Of a stretch of 64,000 nucleotides of DNA, positions 36,914 to 45,469 are shown one piece after another (positions within the stretch are counted from its first letter, which is position 1; every line of letters starts with the position of its first letter). The translations under genes and the position numbers were made by a program. A model generated the notes under the pieces. That model saw nothing but the letters and a program-made list of their open reading frames with translations, ran no database searches and was not told the DNA's origin. Origin of the DNA: Verrucomicrobiota bacterium (GTDB lineage: Bacteria; Verrucomicrobiota; Verrucomicrobiia; CAIQCK01); assembly GCA_016235595.1 (NCBI GenBank), contig JACRJX010000030.1, forward strand, positions 33,260 to 97,259. The letters are read 5' to 3'.

Positions 36914-38110
36914 TCAGAACTTGATTTCTGGCACGGATTCGCGCTGGCTCTTGAACATCGTCAGGAGGTTGGCCAGCAGCTTCTCGCAAAACTCCATCGC
37001 TGGCTGGCCGAACTCCGACAACTCGCGGATCTGCCCGGCGAGCACCGCGGCGCGTTCGCCGCTGCCGACAAGGTCCAGTTGCTTCACCGTTTCCGCCATT
37101 CCACTCAGCGCTTGTTTGGCGGCTTCGCCTTCCTTGCCCGGAGCGCTCGCGGCGGCGTCGGTGGCGAGCTTGAGCGCGCGCAGCAGGAGGTTGTCGGCCA
37201 TCTGGGTGGCATTGACCAGGTCGAGCGTGGACGCACAGAGTGCGCCCAGCCGAGAGAGCAACTCAATGTCCTGCGGCTCATAGCGTTCCTTGTCGAACAC
37301 TTCGAGCACGCCGATGCAGGTGTTCTGCGCCACCAGCGGCACGCCGAGTCCCGATTGGCGGCCGGCCTCGACCGAGCCGCTGACTTCGTCGCCGGGCCAC
37401 GTCCCGCCGTCAGCGCGGGAAAGCGCGCTGAGCCGGCCTGATTGCGCGATGCGGCCGGCAAACCCGCGTCCGAGCGGGATGGGCGTCGAGTTCGGCTCAC
37501 CGCCGACAGCACAACGCGCGACGAGCGATTGGCCGTCCGGCTCCAACAGGAAGACCGCCGCGACGGGCGCCTGCGACATCAGCACGGCCAGTTCCGTGAA
37601 ACTGTGCAGCGACATCATCAGCTCCGGCGCGCGCGACAGGCTGGTGACGGACTGCACGGTGGACATGATTTCCTGCACGGTCTTCTGAAACGTCGCGAGC
37701 TGCGACTGCAATTCGCCGGCCCGGCGGCGCAGGTTGATGATCTGGACCTGATTGTCAATCGCATGCAGTAGCGTCTGCGCGGAGAACTCGGCCTTGAACA
37801 GGAAGTCGTGCGCGCCGAGTTTTAAGAAATGGATCGGCGCGTCCTGGCCGGCAAACCCGGTGATGACGATGCATCGAATGTCAGGCAGGAATTTCTGGAT
37901 CTCGGCGAACATCTCATCGCCGCACTTGCCCGGCATGCGCACGTCGGTGAGCAGCACGTCGAAATGCTCCGTCTTGCAAAGCTCGATCGCCACAGCGCTG
38001 CTGTCCACCGCGCGCACGGGGTAATCGGTGAGTTGCTTGATGATGCCTTCGTATTCGACCAGGTTTTCTCGTTGGTCGTCCACGAGCAGAATTTTGATGT
38101 CGCTGGGCAT
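36914..38110 (-). CDS. Response regulator with GAF domain (REC-GAF)
   Basis: A 398-residue protein. The receiver (1-120) has Asp56 in DVLLTDVRMPGKCGDEM. A coiled linker is followed by a GAF domain at about 185-300 (VAAVFLLEPDGQSLVARCAVGG, PLVAQNTCIGVLEVFDKE) and a helical C-terminus. There is no DNA-binding domain, so it signals through proteins or ligands. It is likely the partner of the histidine kinase encoded upstream (126-bp gap) and is followed closely by the S8 protease gene. Confidence 0.88.
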   Translation of the reverse strand: MPSDIKILLVDDQRENLVEYEGIIKQLTDYPVRAVDSSAVAIELCKTEHFDVLLTDVRMPGKCGDEMFAEIQKFLPDIRCIVITGFAGQDAPIHFLKLGAHDFLFKAEFSAQTLLHAIDNQVQIINLRRRAGELQSQLATFQKTVQEIMSTVQSVTSLSRAPELMMSLHSFTELAVLMSQAPVAAVFLLEPDGQSLVARCAVGGEPNSTPIPLGRGFAGRIAQSGRLSALSRADGGTWPGDEVSGSVEAGRQSGLGVPLVAQNTCIGVLEVFDKERYEPQDIELLSRLGALCASTLDLVNATQMADNLLLRALKLATDAAASAPGKEGEAAKQALSGMAETVKQLDLVGSGERAAVLAGQIRELSEFGQPAMEFCEKLLANLLTMFKSQRESVPEIKF

Positions 38111-38236
38111 ATGAACCTCTCCCGGCTGGGATCGCCAGCCATCAACGCCGCCATATTGGCAACTGCCGCCCCGCCTGTCGAGCCAATGACAAGGTTGTCG
38201 TCATCACTGCGGTTTCAAATCGTCGGCAACATCCAG

Positions 38237-40393
38237 TCACTTGATGATCGGTCTTCCGAACACGGTGGTCGTGGCGTGTGTCTTCACCGGCGGGCCGGAG
38301 ACGGGGAAACGGATGATGATAGTGGTGCCTTTGCCAAACTCGCTTTCAATGCGCAGTTCGGCGCCATGCGCCTGGAGAATGCTGTGGCTGATGCCCATAC
38401 CGAGACCGGTGCCTTTGCCCGGCTCTTTGGTGGTAAAGAAGGGGACAAAAATCTTCTTCTTCACCTCGTCGCTCATGCCGCAGCCGTCGTCGGCAATCTT
38501 CAGGACGATGGCCTGTCCCTCGCTGGCGGTGGTGAGGGTGATGTTACCGCCCTCGCGTCCGGTCTTGGCGCAAACATCCAGGATGGCATCCTTGCCGTTA
38601 AGCAGGAAGTTCATGAGCGCCTGTTGGATTTCCTTCGGGTTGCCTTTCAGACGCGGCAGCTCGCCGAGCTGGGTGGCGACTTTGATCTTGGCGTTGCTGA
38701 GCACGTCGTTGCTGATGGCCAGCGCGTCGCGGACCACGTCGTTGAGGTCGAACGGGAAGAAGGAGCCGACGTCGGCGGGCCGGGCGAAGGTGCTAAGCTT
38801 GTTGGAAATCTCCGCGCAGCGGCCGACGCTCTGGATGATGAGACCGAGTCCTTCTTCGAGGCCGACATCGCGCTTCATCTGAAACGCCATGATCATCCGC
38901 TCGGCGCGGAGTTTGACAGGGTTGAGCGCGTTCTTGATTTCGTGGGCGACGCCGGCAGCGACCACGCCCAGCAGGGACTGGCGCTGCGAGGCGAACAGTT
39001 GCTTGTCCTTGCTTTCCAACGCAGCGAAGGCGTCGTCTTTCTCCTTCAGCGTCTGCTGGATGACGCCGACCATCTGGGAGTAGGCCGAGGACAGCTCGCG
39101 CGATTCCCGCGAGTAGTGTTTCGCAGCGGCCAGCGTTTCGGCGCGCTGGCGGTGGGCGGGATCGGTGGGTATGCCGCGCACAAAGTCGAGGGCGGCTTGG
39201 GCGATGTGTTCCAGCGGCTGGGCGATGCGGCTGCGCAACCGGAACGCCAGAAAAACGCCGGCCAGAATCATCACCGTCGTGAGCACAAGGGTGGTCGTCG
39301 TCATGAAGAAACGGACAGACTGGATCGCTTCGCGAAATTCGTTCAGCAAGGGCGCCTGGCCGCGCAATCCGAACGAGACCATGCCGCGCAACGCGCCATG
39401 ATGAAACACGGGCGTGAACACCTCGTAGGCCTGCGGCGCGGAGATTTCCACCACCTTGCCGTCGGGGGACAACTCGCGCTGGCGCACGTGGGCCGTCATG
39501 CACACCAGCGAGGGGTCGCCCTTCAGCCCGTGCTTGAATTGGAACGCGGCGCTGGTTTGCAGTTCGCTCAGGAACGGCATGCCGTTCTGGTTGAAGACGG
39601 TGATGTTCAGGAGGTTGACGGTGCCCTTCTTGACCTCCGCCAAGTAGAGCACCATGTCGCGCATCTCGTAGGAATACCGCACCAGTGAAGCGCTGTCAGA
39701 CAGCACGCGGCCGGACGGCCAACCCTCGGCGATCTTCGCGCCCGAAACGATCTGGCGGCCAATGCAGCTCTCCGCCATGCGATCGGCTTCCTCGATGGAT
39801 GGCGGCATCTTGTTGAACGCCACCGTCAGGACGCCGATCGGGAAAATCCGCCCGAAGCTCTCGCGATAAAGCAACAGCCGCCGCTCGTAGAACGTATGCC
39901 GCGTGCCGGTCACCGGCTGGACCATCTCGTAGGCCATTTGATCCAGCAGCCGCGGCGGATAGACCGCGCGATCCCACGCCAACTTCTGCGGTTCGGGCAG
40001 ATCCTGGAATGTCAGCCCGTCACGATAGACGGTGGCAATCTCGCCGTTGACGTTGTTAAAGATCCGCGCGTAGGCCAGTTCGGGGCGTTTGCGCAACTCG
40101 GCCCACATCATCACCTGCTGCTCGGCAGTTCGATCAAACAAGTTCAGCATCCGCGCAGTCAGCACCGCCGCGTCCAGCCCGCCGACGGAGCGGATCGCGG
40201 CACGTTCGCGGCCCGTCCAGTCCTGGTTCACTCTCTCTTTCAACGGGCGAAAAAGTTCGAACGCCACGACGATAAGCAATGCCGCCGCCACGCCAAAGAT
40301 TACGCTCAGCCCGATAAAATGGCGGGAGAGCCTTCGGCTCAGCGAGGCTTCCGACCGGGAGGGCGCGGCAGGTTGGGTAGGAGGCGTGCTCAT
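38237..40393 (-). CDS. Membrane sensor histidine kinase
   Basis: A 718-residue kinase from the ATG at 40393, which overlaps the stop of the solute-binding protein gene (ATGA). Membrane segments at about 28-48 and 345-370 enclose a periplasmic sensor of about 300 residues (RRLLLYRESFGRIFPIGVL, SCIGRQIVSGAKIAEGW) that may be of the Tll0287/DUF3365 kind. HAMP follows (IAQPLEHIAQAALDF). The phospho-His is near 484 in AAGVAHEIKNALNP; the ATPase reads LKIADDGCGM and GTGLGMGISHSIL. Coupling to the binding-protein gene suggests that the lipoprotein presents a ligand to this sensor. Confidence 0.9.
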   Translation of the reverse strand: MSTPPTQPAAPSRSEASLSRRLSRHFIGLSVIFGVAAALLIVVAFELFRPLKERVNQDWTGRERAAIRSVGGLDAAVLTARMLNLFDRTAEQQVMMWAELRKRPELAYARIFNNVNGEIATVYRDGLTFQDLPEPQKLAWDRAVYPPRLLDQMAYEMVQPVTGTRHTFYERRLLLYRESFGRIFPIGVLTVAFNKMPPSIEEADRMAESCIGRQIVSGAKIAEGWPSGRVLSDSASLVRYSYEMRDMVLYLAEVKKGTVNLLNITVFNQNGMPFLSELQTSAAFQFKHGLKGDPSLVCMTAHVRQRELSPDGKVVEISAPQAYEVFTPVFHHGALRGMVSFGLRGQAPLLNEFREAIQSVRFFMTTTTLVLTTVMILAGVFLAFRLRSRIAQPLEHIAQAALDFVRGIPTDPAHRQRAETLAAAKHYSRESRELSSAYSQMVGVIQQTLKEKDDAFAALESKDKQLFASQRQSLLGVVAAGVAHEIKNALNPVKLRAERMIMAFQMKRDVGLEEGLGLIIQSVGRCAEISNKLSTFARPADVGSFFPFDLNDVVRDALAISNDVLSNAKIKVATQLGELPRLKGNPKEIQQALMNFLLNGKDAILDVCAKTGREGGNITLTTASEGQAIVLKIADDGCGMSDEVKKKIFVPFFTTKEPGKGTGLGMGISHSILQAHGAELRIESEFGKGTTIIIRFPVSGPPVKTHATTTVFGRPIIK

Positions 40394-42039
40394 GGCGAGG
40401 ATGCCTTGGCCGCGTCCGGCGCAGAGGCGCGCGGAACCATGAAACGTTGTTCGGCTTCCCACAACACCTGAAGCCCTGTCAGCGAACCCTTGGCCGATGC
40501 TCCACCCGTCTCAACCACCGCTGCCGCCTCGGGCAGGCCCGGCAGTTCCATGCCGGGCATGAGCGGCTTGGGGGCGAACGCTTTGTGAAGAAAACCGTCG
40601 AGCAGTGAGCTGCGACTGATCGAAAGCGGGTTGGGGCGCACGGTGAGGCGCGCGGGATTGTTCATGATCGCCTCGATCTCGCGCAGGATCGCCAGAGTCT
40701 GGCGGCCAAACTGCAGACTGCGGTCATCGATACGTCGCGAGCCCGCGCGAACCTCGGCGAGGTAGGTTTCATAGCTGCACCACTCGCGGCGCGCGCCGAA
40801 AAGGGAGGCGACATCCTGCTCCGTCAGCGATTGCAGCAGGCCGCGGCGCGCGGGAATCTCAAACTGGTCAAAGAAAATCGTCCGCTGTCCTTCCTTCGAC
40901 AACAGGTAGCGCACCAGTTCCTGCACCACCTCGCGGGCCGCCGTCGCGCCCGGATCGTCCGAGGCGAGCTGCCGGCTGCAGATGACGCACTTGCCGCCGA
41001 GCAACGAGAAACCCGGCGCGGCTGCGTTGGTGGAAACCGAAAGCGGCATGACGCCGATGTCGTCCAGCGACAGGGGCGGTCCCCACGGTGTAATCAGGTT
41101 GCGCTGTGCCCAAGTGGAAAACAGCCACGCCGAAGGCTGTATGGCATCGGTTTGCGCGGCCGCCGGATCGTTCGCGAAACGGCGCAGCTGTCGCTTCAAA
41201 TCCACGAGGAAATCCATCCGCGTCGCCGCCGACGGCCATGTTTCGAGCTGCACCAGCCGGCCCAACGCGTCAAGCACCTGCCGCGCCGCCGGCGTCTCGG
41301 CCGCAACGGTTCCGCCGCTCTGTCGCGGCCAGTCCGGCTCCAGGCTCCAAACCAGCGGCAGGAAAAACCGGAAGAATTCCTGTCCATCCGCAGCAATGGA
41401 AGGCGGCAGCGGAATCCTGGATTTTGGAGCCTGACCCTTGGATTGGAAGAGCGACGTCCATGCCTGGCGCGCCTCGCTGGCGTTGTTGAAGTAGCTCTTG
41501 CGGTAGAAGAGCAGGTCCGCCGCGCGCGCGATTGGGACGCCGTAAATGCGCGGCGCCTTCGGATCGTCGCCAGGGCCAACCGCGCGGATCGGCTCGACGC
41601 CCGCCTCGCGCAACATTGGCCCGACGACATTTTCGTCGAACGCCGCGAGCCAGCCGTTGCGGGCAAACTCCTCAACCCATGCCGTGTTGGACACGGCCAC
41701 GTCCATCGGCTGCAGCATCTCCGAGGCACGCGCACCAAACGATAGCGCCGTCATCGGATAAACCGACGACAACGTCACGGCAAGTTCCTGATAGAACACC
41801 GACGCCAGCGGATCAAAATCGGGCAGACGAATCAATTCGTAGCGCGGCGGCTGGCCGGGCGGGTTGACGGCCTTTTGAAAACGCGAGGCGAGGTCTTGGA
41901 ACCAGAATCCGTAGCCGCGATAGAGCGCCCGTCTTGGTTCCGGCGCTGCCTCCGGCGGCTTGGAGCAGCCGACAAACACAAACGCCACGGCAAGGACGAT
42001 GCCGCCGAGCCGCACGCAGGCTTTGATCCAATCACTCAC
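40390..42039 (-). CDS. Extracellular solute-binding lipoprotein
   Basis: A 549-residue protein with a lipoprotein signal (VAFVFVGC, Cys25). The body looks like a family 1 solute-binding protein: VAVSNTAWVEEFARNGWLAAFDE, GVPIARAADLLFYRKSYFNN and YLLSKEGQRTIFFDQFEIPARRG. No ABC importer permease is adjacent. Instead it lies between an exporter-type ABC transporter (28-bp gap) and a histidine kinase (4-bp overlap). It is therefore more likely a sensing subunit than an import protein. The ligand is unknown and could be the exported peptide or a sugar. Confidence 0.8.
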   Translation of the reverse strand: MSDWIKACVRLGGIVLAVAFVFVGCSKPPEAAPEPRRALYRGYGFWFQDLASRFQKAVNPPGQPPRYELIRLPDFDPLASVFYQELAVTLSSVYPMTALSFGARASEMLQPMDVAVSNTAWVEEFARNGWLAAFDENVVGPMLREAGVEPIRAVGPGDDPKAPRIYGVPIARAADLLFYRKSYFNNASEARQAWTSLFQSKGQAPKSRIPLPPSIAADGQEFFRFFLPLVWSLEPDWPRQSGGTVAAETPAARQVLDALGRLVQLETWPSAATRMDFLVDLKRQLRRFANDPAAAQTDAIQPSAWLFSTWAQRNLITPWGPPLSLDDIGVMPLSVSTNAAAPGFSLLGGKCVICSRQLASDDPGATAAREVVQELVRYLLSKEGQRTIFFDQFEIPARRGLLQSLTEQDVASLFGARREWCSYETYLAEVRAGSRRIDDRSLQFGRQTLAILREIEAIMNNPARLTVRPNPLSISRSSLLDGFLHKAFAPKPLMPGMELPGLPEAAAVVETGGASAKGSLTGLQVLWEAEQRFMVPRASAPDAAKASSP

Positions 42040-42067
42040 GGGTTAGTTGATAGCCGAACGCGGATGG

Positions 42068-43891
42068 TTAGTAAACGCTAAGAATCTGCTTCTCGTAAAG
42101 CTCGTGATAGTAACCGGGCTGGTTCTTGAGTTCCTGGTGCGTGCCTTGCTGCACCAGCCGGCCGCGGCGGTCGCCCTGGTAACCCAGCACGAAGATCTGA
42201 TCCACGTCGCCCACCGCTTGCAGCGCGTGGGAGATGATGATGCACGTACGGCCCTGGGTGAGTTTCTTCAAGCTAATCAGCAGGTCGCTGGCCACGTCGG
42301 CGCTGAGCGACGCCAACGGCTCGTCGAGCAGGATGATCGAGGGCTGGCGCAGATAGCAGCGGGCAATGGCGATGCTGATCTGTTCGCCGCCGCTGAAGGC
42401 GTTGACGTTGGTATCGTAGCCGGAACACTCGCCGTCAGACTTCCGCTCGATGACGTCGTGAATCTGCGCGTCCTGGCAGGCGCGAATGATTTGCTCTTCG
42501 GTGGCGTCAGGTTTGGCCAGCAGGAGGTTCTCCTTCACGCTCGCGTGTTTGAAGAACGGCTTTTGCGTGACCATGCCAAACTGGGCGCGCAAGCTGGCCA
42601 TCGTGTAGCGGCGGATGTCCACGCCGTCGAGCTCGATGACTCCCTGGCCGTCCTCGGTTTCGAGGAAGCGGCAGAGCAGGTTGAAGATGGTGCTCTTGCC
42701 GCAACCGCGCCGGCCCACGAGCGCAACGCGCTGGCCGGCCTTGATCTCGAAGGTCAGGTCGCGCAACACCGGCGCCGCGTCGGGCGAGTAGGCGAAGGTG
42801 ACATTACGGAACGCGATCTTGTTGCGCAGCGGCGGCATGGCTTGCGCGTCGGGCCGATCCACCACGCGCGGCGGTGTCTCCAGGATGTCGAAGCCTTCAG
42901 CCACCTGCGGCCGCAGCTCGGTATAACGCGCCGAGGTGCTGCAGAGCGATACCAACAGCGAGAAGACGCTCGGCACCAGCGTGTAGAACACGAACAACTC
43001 CGGCCAGCCGCCGGCCAGTTGCTGGGTGATGACCAGCCAGCTTCCGGCGCCGAGAATGACCAGCATCGTGATCGTGCCGATGAGCGAGGTGGTCTGGTGA
43101 TTGATGCCTTCCCATCGCTCCACGCGCAGGTTGCGCCCGATGAGGTCCTCGGTCAGCTGGCGCATCTCGCTGATGATCCAGCCCTGGGCGTTGTTGAGCT
43201 GGATCTCCTTCACGCCGATGATGCCCTCGAACATTTTGCCGCCATAGACGTTGTCCAGCTCGTTGCGCTCGAACGAGACGCGCTCCAGCGTCGGGTAGAT
43301 GAACCAGACGATCACAAACGGGATCGCGCTGCACGCGGCAAGCAGCAATAGCGTGAGCTGCCAGTTTAATGAGAAGAGATACGCGATGTAGGCCAGAAGG
43401 AAGATAATGTCCGAGAGCGCCAGCACGACCGTGTCACAGAGCAGGAATTGGACGGCAGTGGTGGCCTTGCTCAACTGGCGCATCAATTCGCCCGGGTTGC
43501 GGCCCATGAAAAAGTCCACCGATTGGGCCTGCATGTATTCAAAGACGCGGAATTGGAAAAGCTTGCTGAGCCGCTCGCGCAGGGCTTCGGCCCAGTAACT
43601 CCGGTAATACTCCAGAGGCACGTTCAGCAGGGTCAGCCCGACGAAGATACAAAAGGCCGTCAGCCACGGACTGGACTGCATCAGGGCTCCCGTCAGCATA
43701 CCCGACTGGCGCGCTACAATGACCAGCGTGACGCCGGCCACGAGTCGCACGGCAAGCAGTTGCCACATCGTGGTGCGGACGACGCGTTTCTCGTCATCGG
43801 TCAGCATTCTCCACGAGCCGCGCAGGAAGTAAGAGAGTGATCGTCGGGGCGACGGTGGTTTTTGTGATGAATCGGAGGATTGAGTGTTCAC
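42068..43891 (-). CDS. ABC exporter, fused membrane and ATPase domains
   Basis: A 607-residue type IV ABC transporter. Six membrane helices lie in the first 330 residues (for example VVLALSDIIFLLAYIAYLF). The nucleotide-binding domain has Walker A GRRGCGKST near 392-400, the signature FSGGE instead of LSGGQ, Walker B IILLDEP and the His switch IISHAL. There is no N-terminal C39 peptidase domain. It follows the three precursor peptide genes on the same strand and is the natural exporter for the modified peptides. The altered signature may slow ATP turnover. Confidence 0.88.
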   Translation of the reverse strand: MNTQSSDSSQKPPSPRRSLSYFLRGSWRMLTDDEKRVVRTTMWQLLAVRLVAGVTLVIVARQSGMLTGALMQSSPWLTAFCIFVGLTLLNVPLEYYRSYWAEALRERLSKLFQFRVFEYMQAQSVDFFMGRNPGELMRQLSKATTAVQFLLCDTVVLALSDIIFLLAYIAYLFSLNWQLTLLLLAACSAIPFVIVWFIYPTLERVSFERNELDNVYGGKMFEGIIGVKEIQLNNAQGWIISEMRQLTEDLIGRNLRVERWEGINHQTTSLIGTITMLVILGAGSWLVITQQLAGGWPELFVFYTLVPSVFSLLVSLCSTSARYTELRPQVAEGFDILETPPRVVDRPDAQAMPPLRNKIAFRNVTFAYSPDAAPVLRDLTFEIKAGQRVALVGRRGCGKSTIFNLLCRFLETEDGQGVIELDGVDIRRYTMASLRAQFGMVTQKPFFKHASVKENLLLAKPDATEEQIIRACQDAQIHDVIERKSDGECSGYDTNVNAFSGGEQISIAIARCYLRQPSIILLDEPLASLSADVASDLLISLKKLTQGRTCIIISHALQAVGDVDQIFVLGYQGDRRGRLVQQGTHQELKNQPGYYHELYEKQILSVY

Positions 43892-43956
43892 GAGAATAAG
43901 GGGAGGGCGACTCGGTTTCGGATACCTCGGATGCGGCGCGTGCTCGCCGCCGTTCC

Positions 43957-43989
43957 TCCCCGGCCGGCGCTTCGTGGCCCGGCCGGGGA
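43957..43989. repeat. Strong hairpin between precursor gene A and the exporter
   Basis: An 11-bp perfect stem (TCCCCGGCCGG and its complement) with an 11-nt loop. It lies 26 bp past the stop of precursor A. No T-run follows on the minus strand. It could protect the precursor mRNA 3' end and reduce read-through to the exporter, which would give more peptide than transporter. Confidence 0.6.
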
Positions 43990-44014
43990 AAAATCAGCGA
44001 TGAGGTGGCGTGTT

Positions 44015-44443
44015 CTAATAGCCGTAGTAGTTCGCGTAGTTCCGGTAGTTGTAATAGTTGTTGTAGGTGGCGGCAGCCGCTGCACCCAACGCCGCCAGAC
44101 CCGCTGCAACTCCCCACCATGCTCCACCACCACCGTGATGACCGCCGTGGTGACCACCGTGATGTCCGCCATGTCCACCATGGGCATAGGCTTGCACCTG
44201 ACCCTGTGGGGCCATTCCCCCTTGCATGATGCGGGGAGGACCGCCACCACCGACGTAGATGATGATGCTGGATGTATCCAACATCATCGGCCCGCCTGCC
44301 GGTGCGCAGCAGGGCTGCTGCTGTTGCGCGATACCCGCGGCGCGCAGGGTTTCTTCCACCTTGTCGACCGGCACAAGGCACTTCTCAGCTTCCTCGTCCG
44401 GCACTTGGTAGAATTGTCCGTTGATGCTTTGCAGAATTGCCAT
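44015..44443 (-). CDS. RiPP precursor peptide A (His/Gly-rich, YxN repeats)
   Basis: A 142-residue peptide with a good SD (AAGGAG). The leader, MAILQSINGQFYQVPDEEAE and on to KVEETLRAAG, is shared with the two upstream paralogues. The middle is rich in Gln, Pro and Gly, then in GGHHGG units, followed by an Ala-rich hydrophobic stretch (WWGVAAGLAALGAAAAAT). The C-terminus is four Tyr-x-Asn triplets (YNN, YYN, YRN, YAN) ending in YYGY. The repeat of aromatic-x-Asn next to a radical SAM maturase fits a cyclophane RiPP. The extra Ala-rich helix distinguishes it from B and C. Confidence 0.82.
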   Translation of the reverse strand: MAILQSINGQFYQVPDEEAEKCLVPVDKVEETLRAAGIAQQQQPCCAPAGGPMMLDTSSIIIYVGGGGPPRIMQGGMAPQGQVQAYAHGGHGGHHGGHHGGHHGGGGAWWGVAAGLAALGAAAAATYNNYYNYRNYANYYGY

Positions 44444-44535
44444 GACTTTCTCCTTATTCTTGCCGCTTGTTCAAACAACCGCCATGAATCGCATAAAACC
44501 TTCGTGCAACCGAGGCGGTTCCGGCTGCGGAGGCA

Positions 44536-44578
44536 ATTCCGCCCCAGCCGCGCCATGCGGCCGCGGCCGGGGCGGAAT
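44536..44578. repeat. Strong hairpin between precursor genes B and A
   Basis: ATTCCGCCCC (44536-44545) pairs with GGGGCGGAAT (44569-44578), and an inner 6-bp stem GCCGCG/CGCGGC continues it around a 9-nt loop. It lies within the 155-bp gap between the two genes. There is no T-run, so a stabiliser or an attenuator is more likely than a terminator. Confidence 0.65.
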
Positions 44579-44598
44579 CAGCACGGGAGGAGGCCGCG

Positions 44599-44913
44599 TC
44601 ACCAGCCGAAGTTTCTATAGTTGCTGTAGTTGGAATAATTGCTGTAGGGAGCCACGACGAAGCCGCCCCAGCCGCCGCCCCAGCCGCCACCCCAGTGACC
44701 GCCGTGATGTCCGCCGTGGTGGCCATGATGTCCGCCATGATGGTAGGCTTGTATCTGGCCAGCCTCTTGTGATGCCGGTCCAGTTCCCGTTGGCACTTGG
44801 AGGCCGGCTTCCTTCAGTGTTTCGGCCACTTTGTCCGCAGGGATCAAGTATTTGGCCGCTTGTTCATCCGGCACATTGTAGAGCCGGCCGTCGATGCTTT
44901 TCATCAATGACAT
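44599..44913 (-). CDS. RiPP precursor peptide B (His/Gly-rich, YxN repeats)
   Basis: A 104-residue peptide with SD AAGGA. The leader MSLMKSIDGRLYNVPDEQAA and on to KVAETLKEAG aligns without gaps to A and C. A short variable part is followed by GGHHGHHGGHHGGHWGG and a Trp/Gly stretch. The C-terminus is YSN, YSN, YSN, YRN and then FGW. It has the same number (four) of Tyr-x-Asn triplets as A and C, which suggests selection for count and spacing. It lies 30 bp downstream of C. Confidence 0.85.
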   Translation of the reverse strand: MSLMKSIDGRLYNVPDEQAAKYLIPADKVAETLKEAGLQVPTGTGPASQEAGQIQAYHHGGHHGHHGGHHGGHWGGGWGGGWGGFVVAPYSNYSNYSNYRNFGW

Positions 44914-44943
44914 ATGAGTTTTTCCTTTTTCTGAGTGATCTGC

Positions 44944-45453
44944 TTACCATCCGTAGTAGTTGTAGTAGTTCCTGTAGTTGGAATAGTTGCTGTAGAAACC
45001 ACCCCAGCCGCCCCAATGACCACCCCAGTGGCCGCCGTGATGTCCGCCATGGTGGCCATGGTGTCCTCCGTGATGAGCGTAGGCTTGCACCTGTTGCTCC
45101 ATCGGGGCGCCCATCGGCTGAGGCCCCATGCCGCCCTGTTCGCCACCACCGACAATGTAGATGATGACCGGGGCCTGGGCTTGGCCCGCCGCCGCGGGGA
45201 TGCCACACGCCGCGGGCGCGGCAGCAGCTTGTGGTTGTGCAGCGCCACTGGCGCGCAGGGTTTCTTCCACCTTGTCGGCCGGCACGAGGAAGCCTTCAGC
45301 CTCGTCGTCCGGGACTTGGTAGAACCGACCGTCTATGCTTTGCAGTATTGCCATATGTACTTTCCTTTCTTGGGTGGATTGAGTTGCCGGTTCCGGCATC
45401 GATACAACTTTTTTCGCCTTGCCTGAAATCTTCGAGCCTTTTGACGTTTTCAT
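44944..45453 (-). CDS. RiPP precursor peptide C (His/Gly-rich, YxN repeats)
   Basis: A 169-residue peptide from the ATG at 45453 (SD AGGAG, 16 bp after the maturase stop). Alternatively it is 136 residues from the ATG at 45354 (SD GGAAAG), which matches the starts of A and B; both sites look usable. The leader MAILQSIDGRFYQVPDDEAE runs to KVEETLRASG. A Pro/Ala/Gly middle with IIYIVGGGEQGG is followed by GGHHGHHGGHHGGHW and GGW. The C-terminus is YSN, YSN, YRN, YYN, then YYGW. Being the first peptide after the radical SAM gene, it is probably translationally coupled to it. Confidence 0.85.
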   Translation of the reverse strand: MKTSKGSKISGKAKKVVSMPEPATQSTQERKVHMAILQSIDGRFYQVPDDEAEGFLVPADKVEETLRASGAAQPQAAAAPAACGIPAAAGQAQAPVIIYIVGGGEQGGMGPQPMGAPMEQQVQAYAHHGGHHGHHGGHHGGHWGGHWGGWGGFYSNYSNYRNYYNYYGW

Positions 45454-45469
45454 GGTTCTCCTATTCAAT

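Noticed and set aside
37829..39688. 619-residue plus-strand ORF
   Set aside because: It is antisense to the REC-GAF and histidine kinase genes, which have clear domains.
42047..43351. 434-residue plus-strand ORF
   Set aside because: It is antisense to the ABC exporter, whose Walker motifs are intact.
44590..45120. CRISPR-like or tandem-repeat DNA in the His/Gly region
   Set aside because: The repeats are in-frame GGHHGG codons of varying spacing, not repeat-spacer units.
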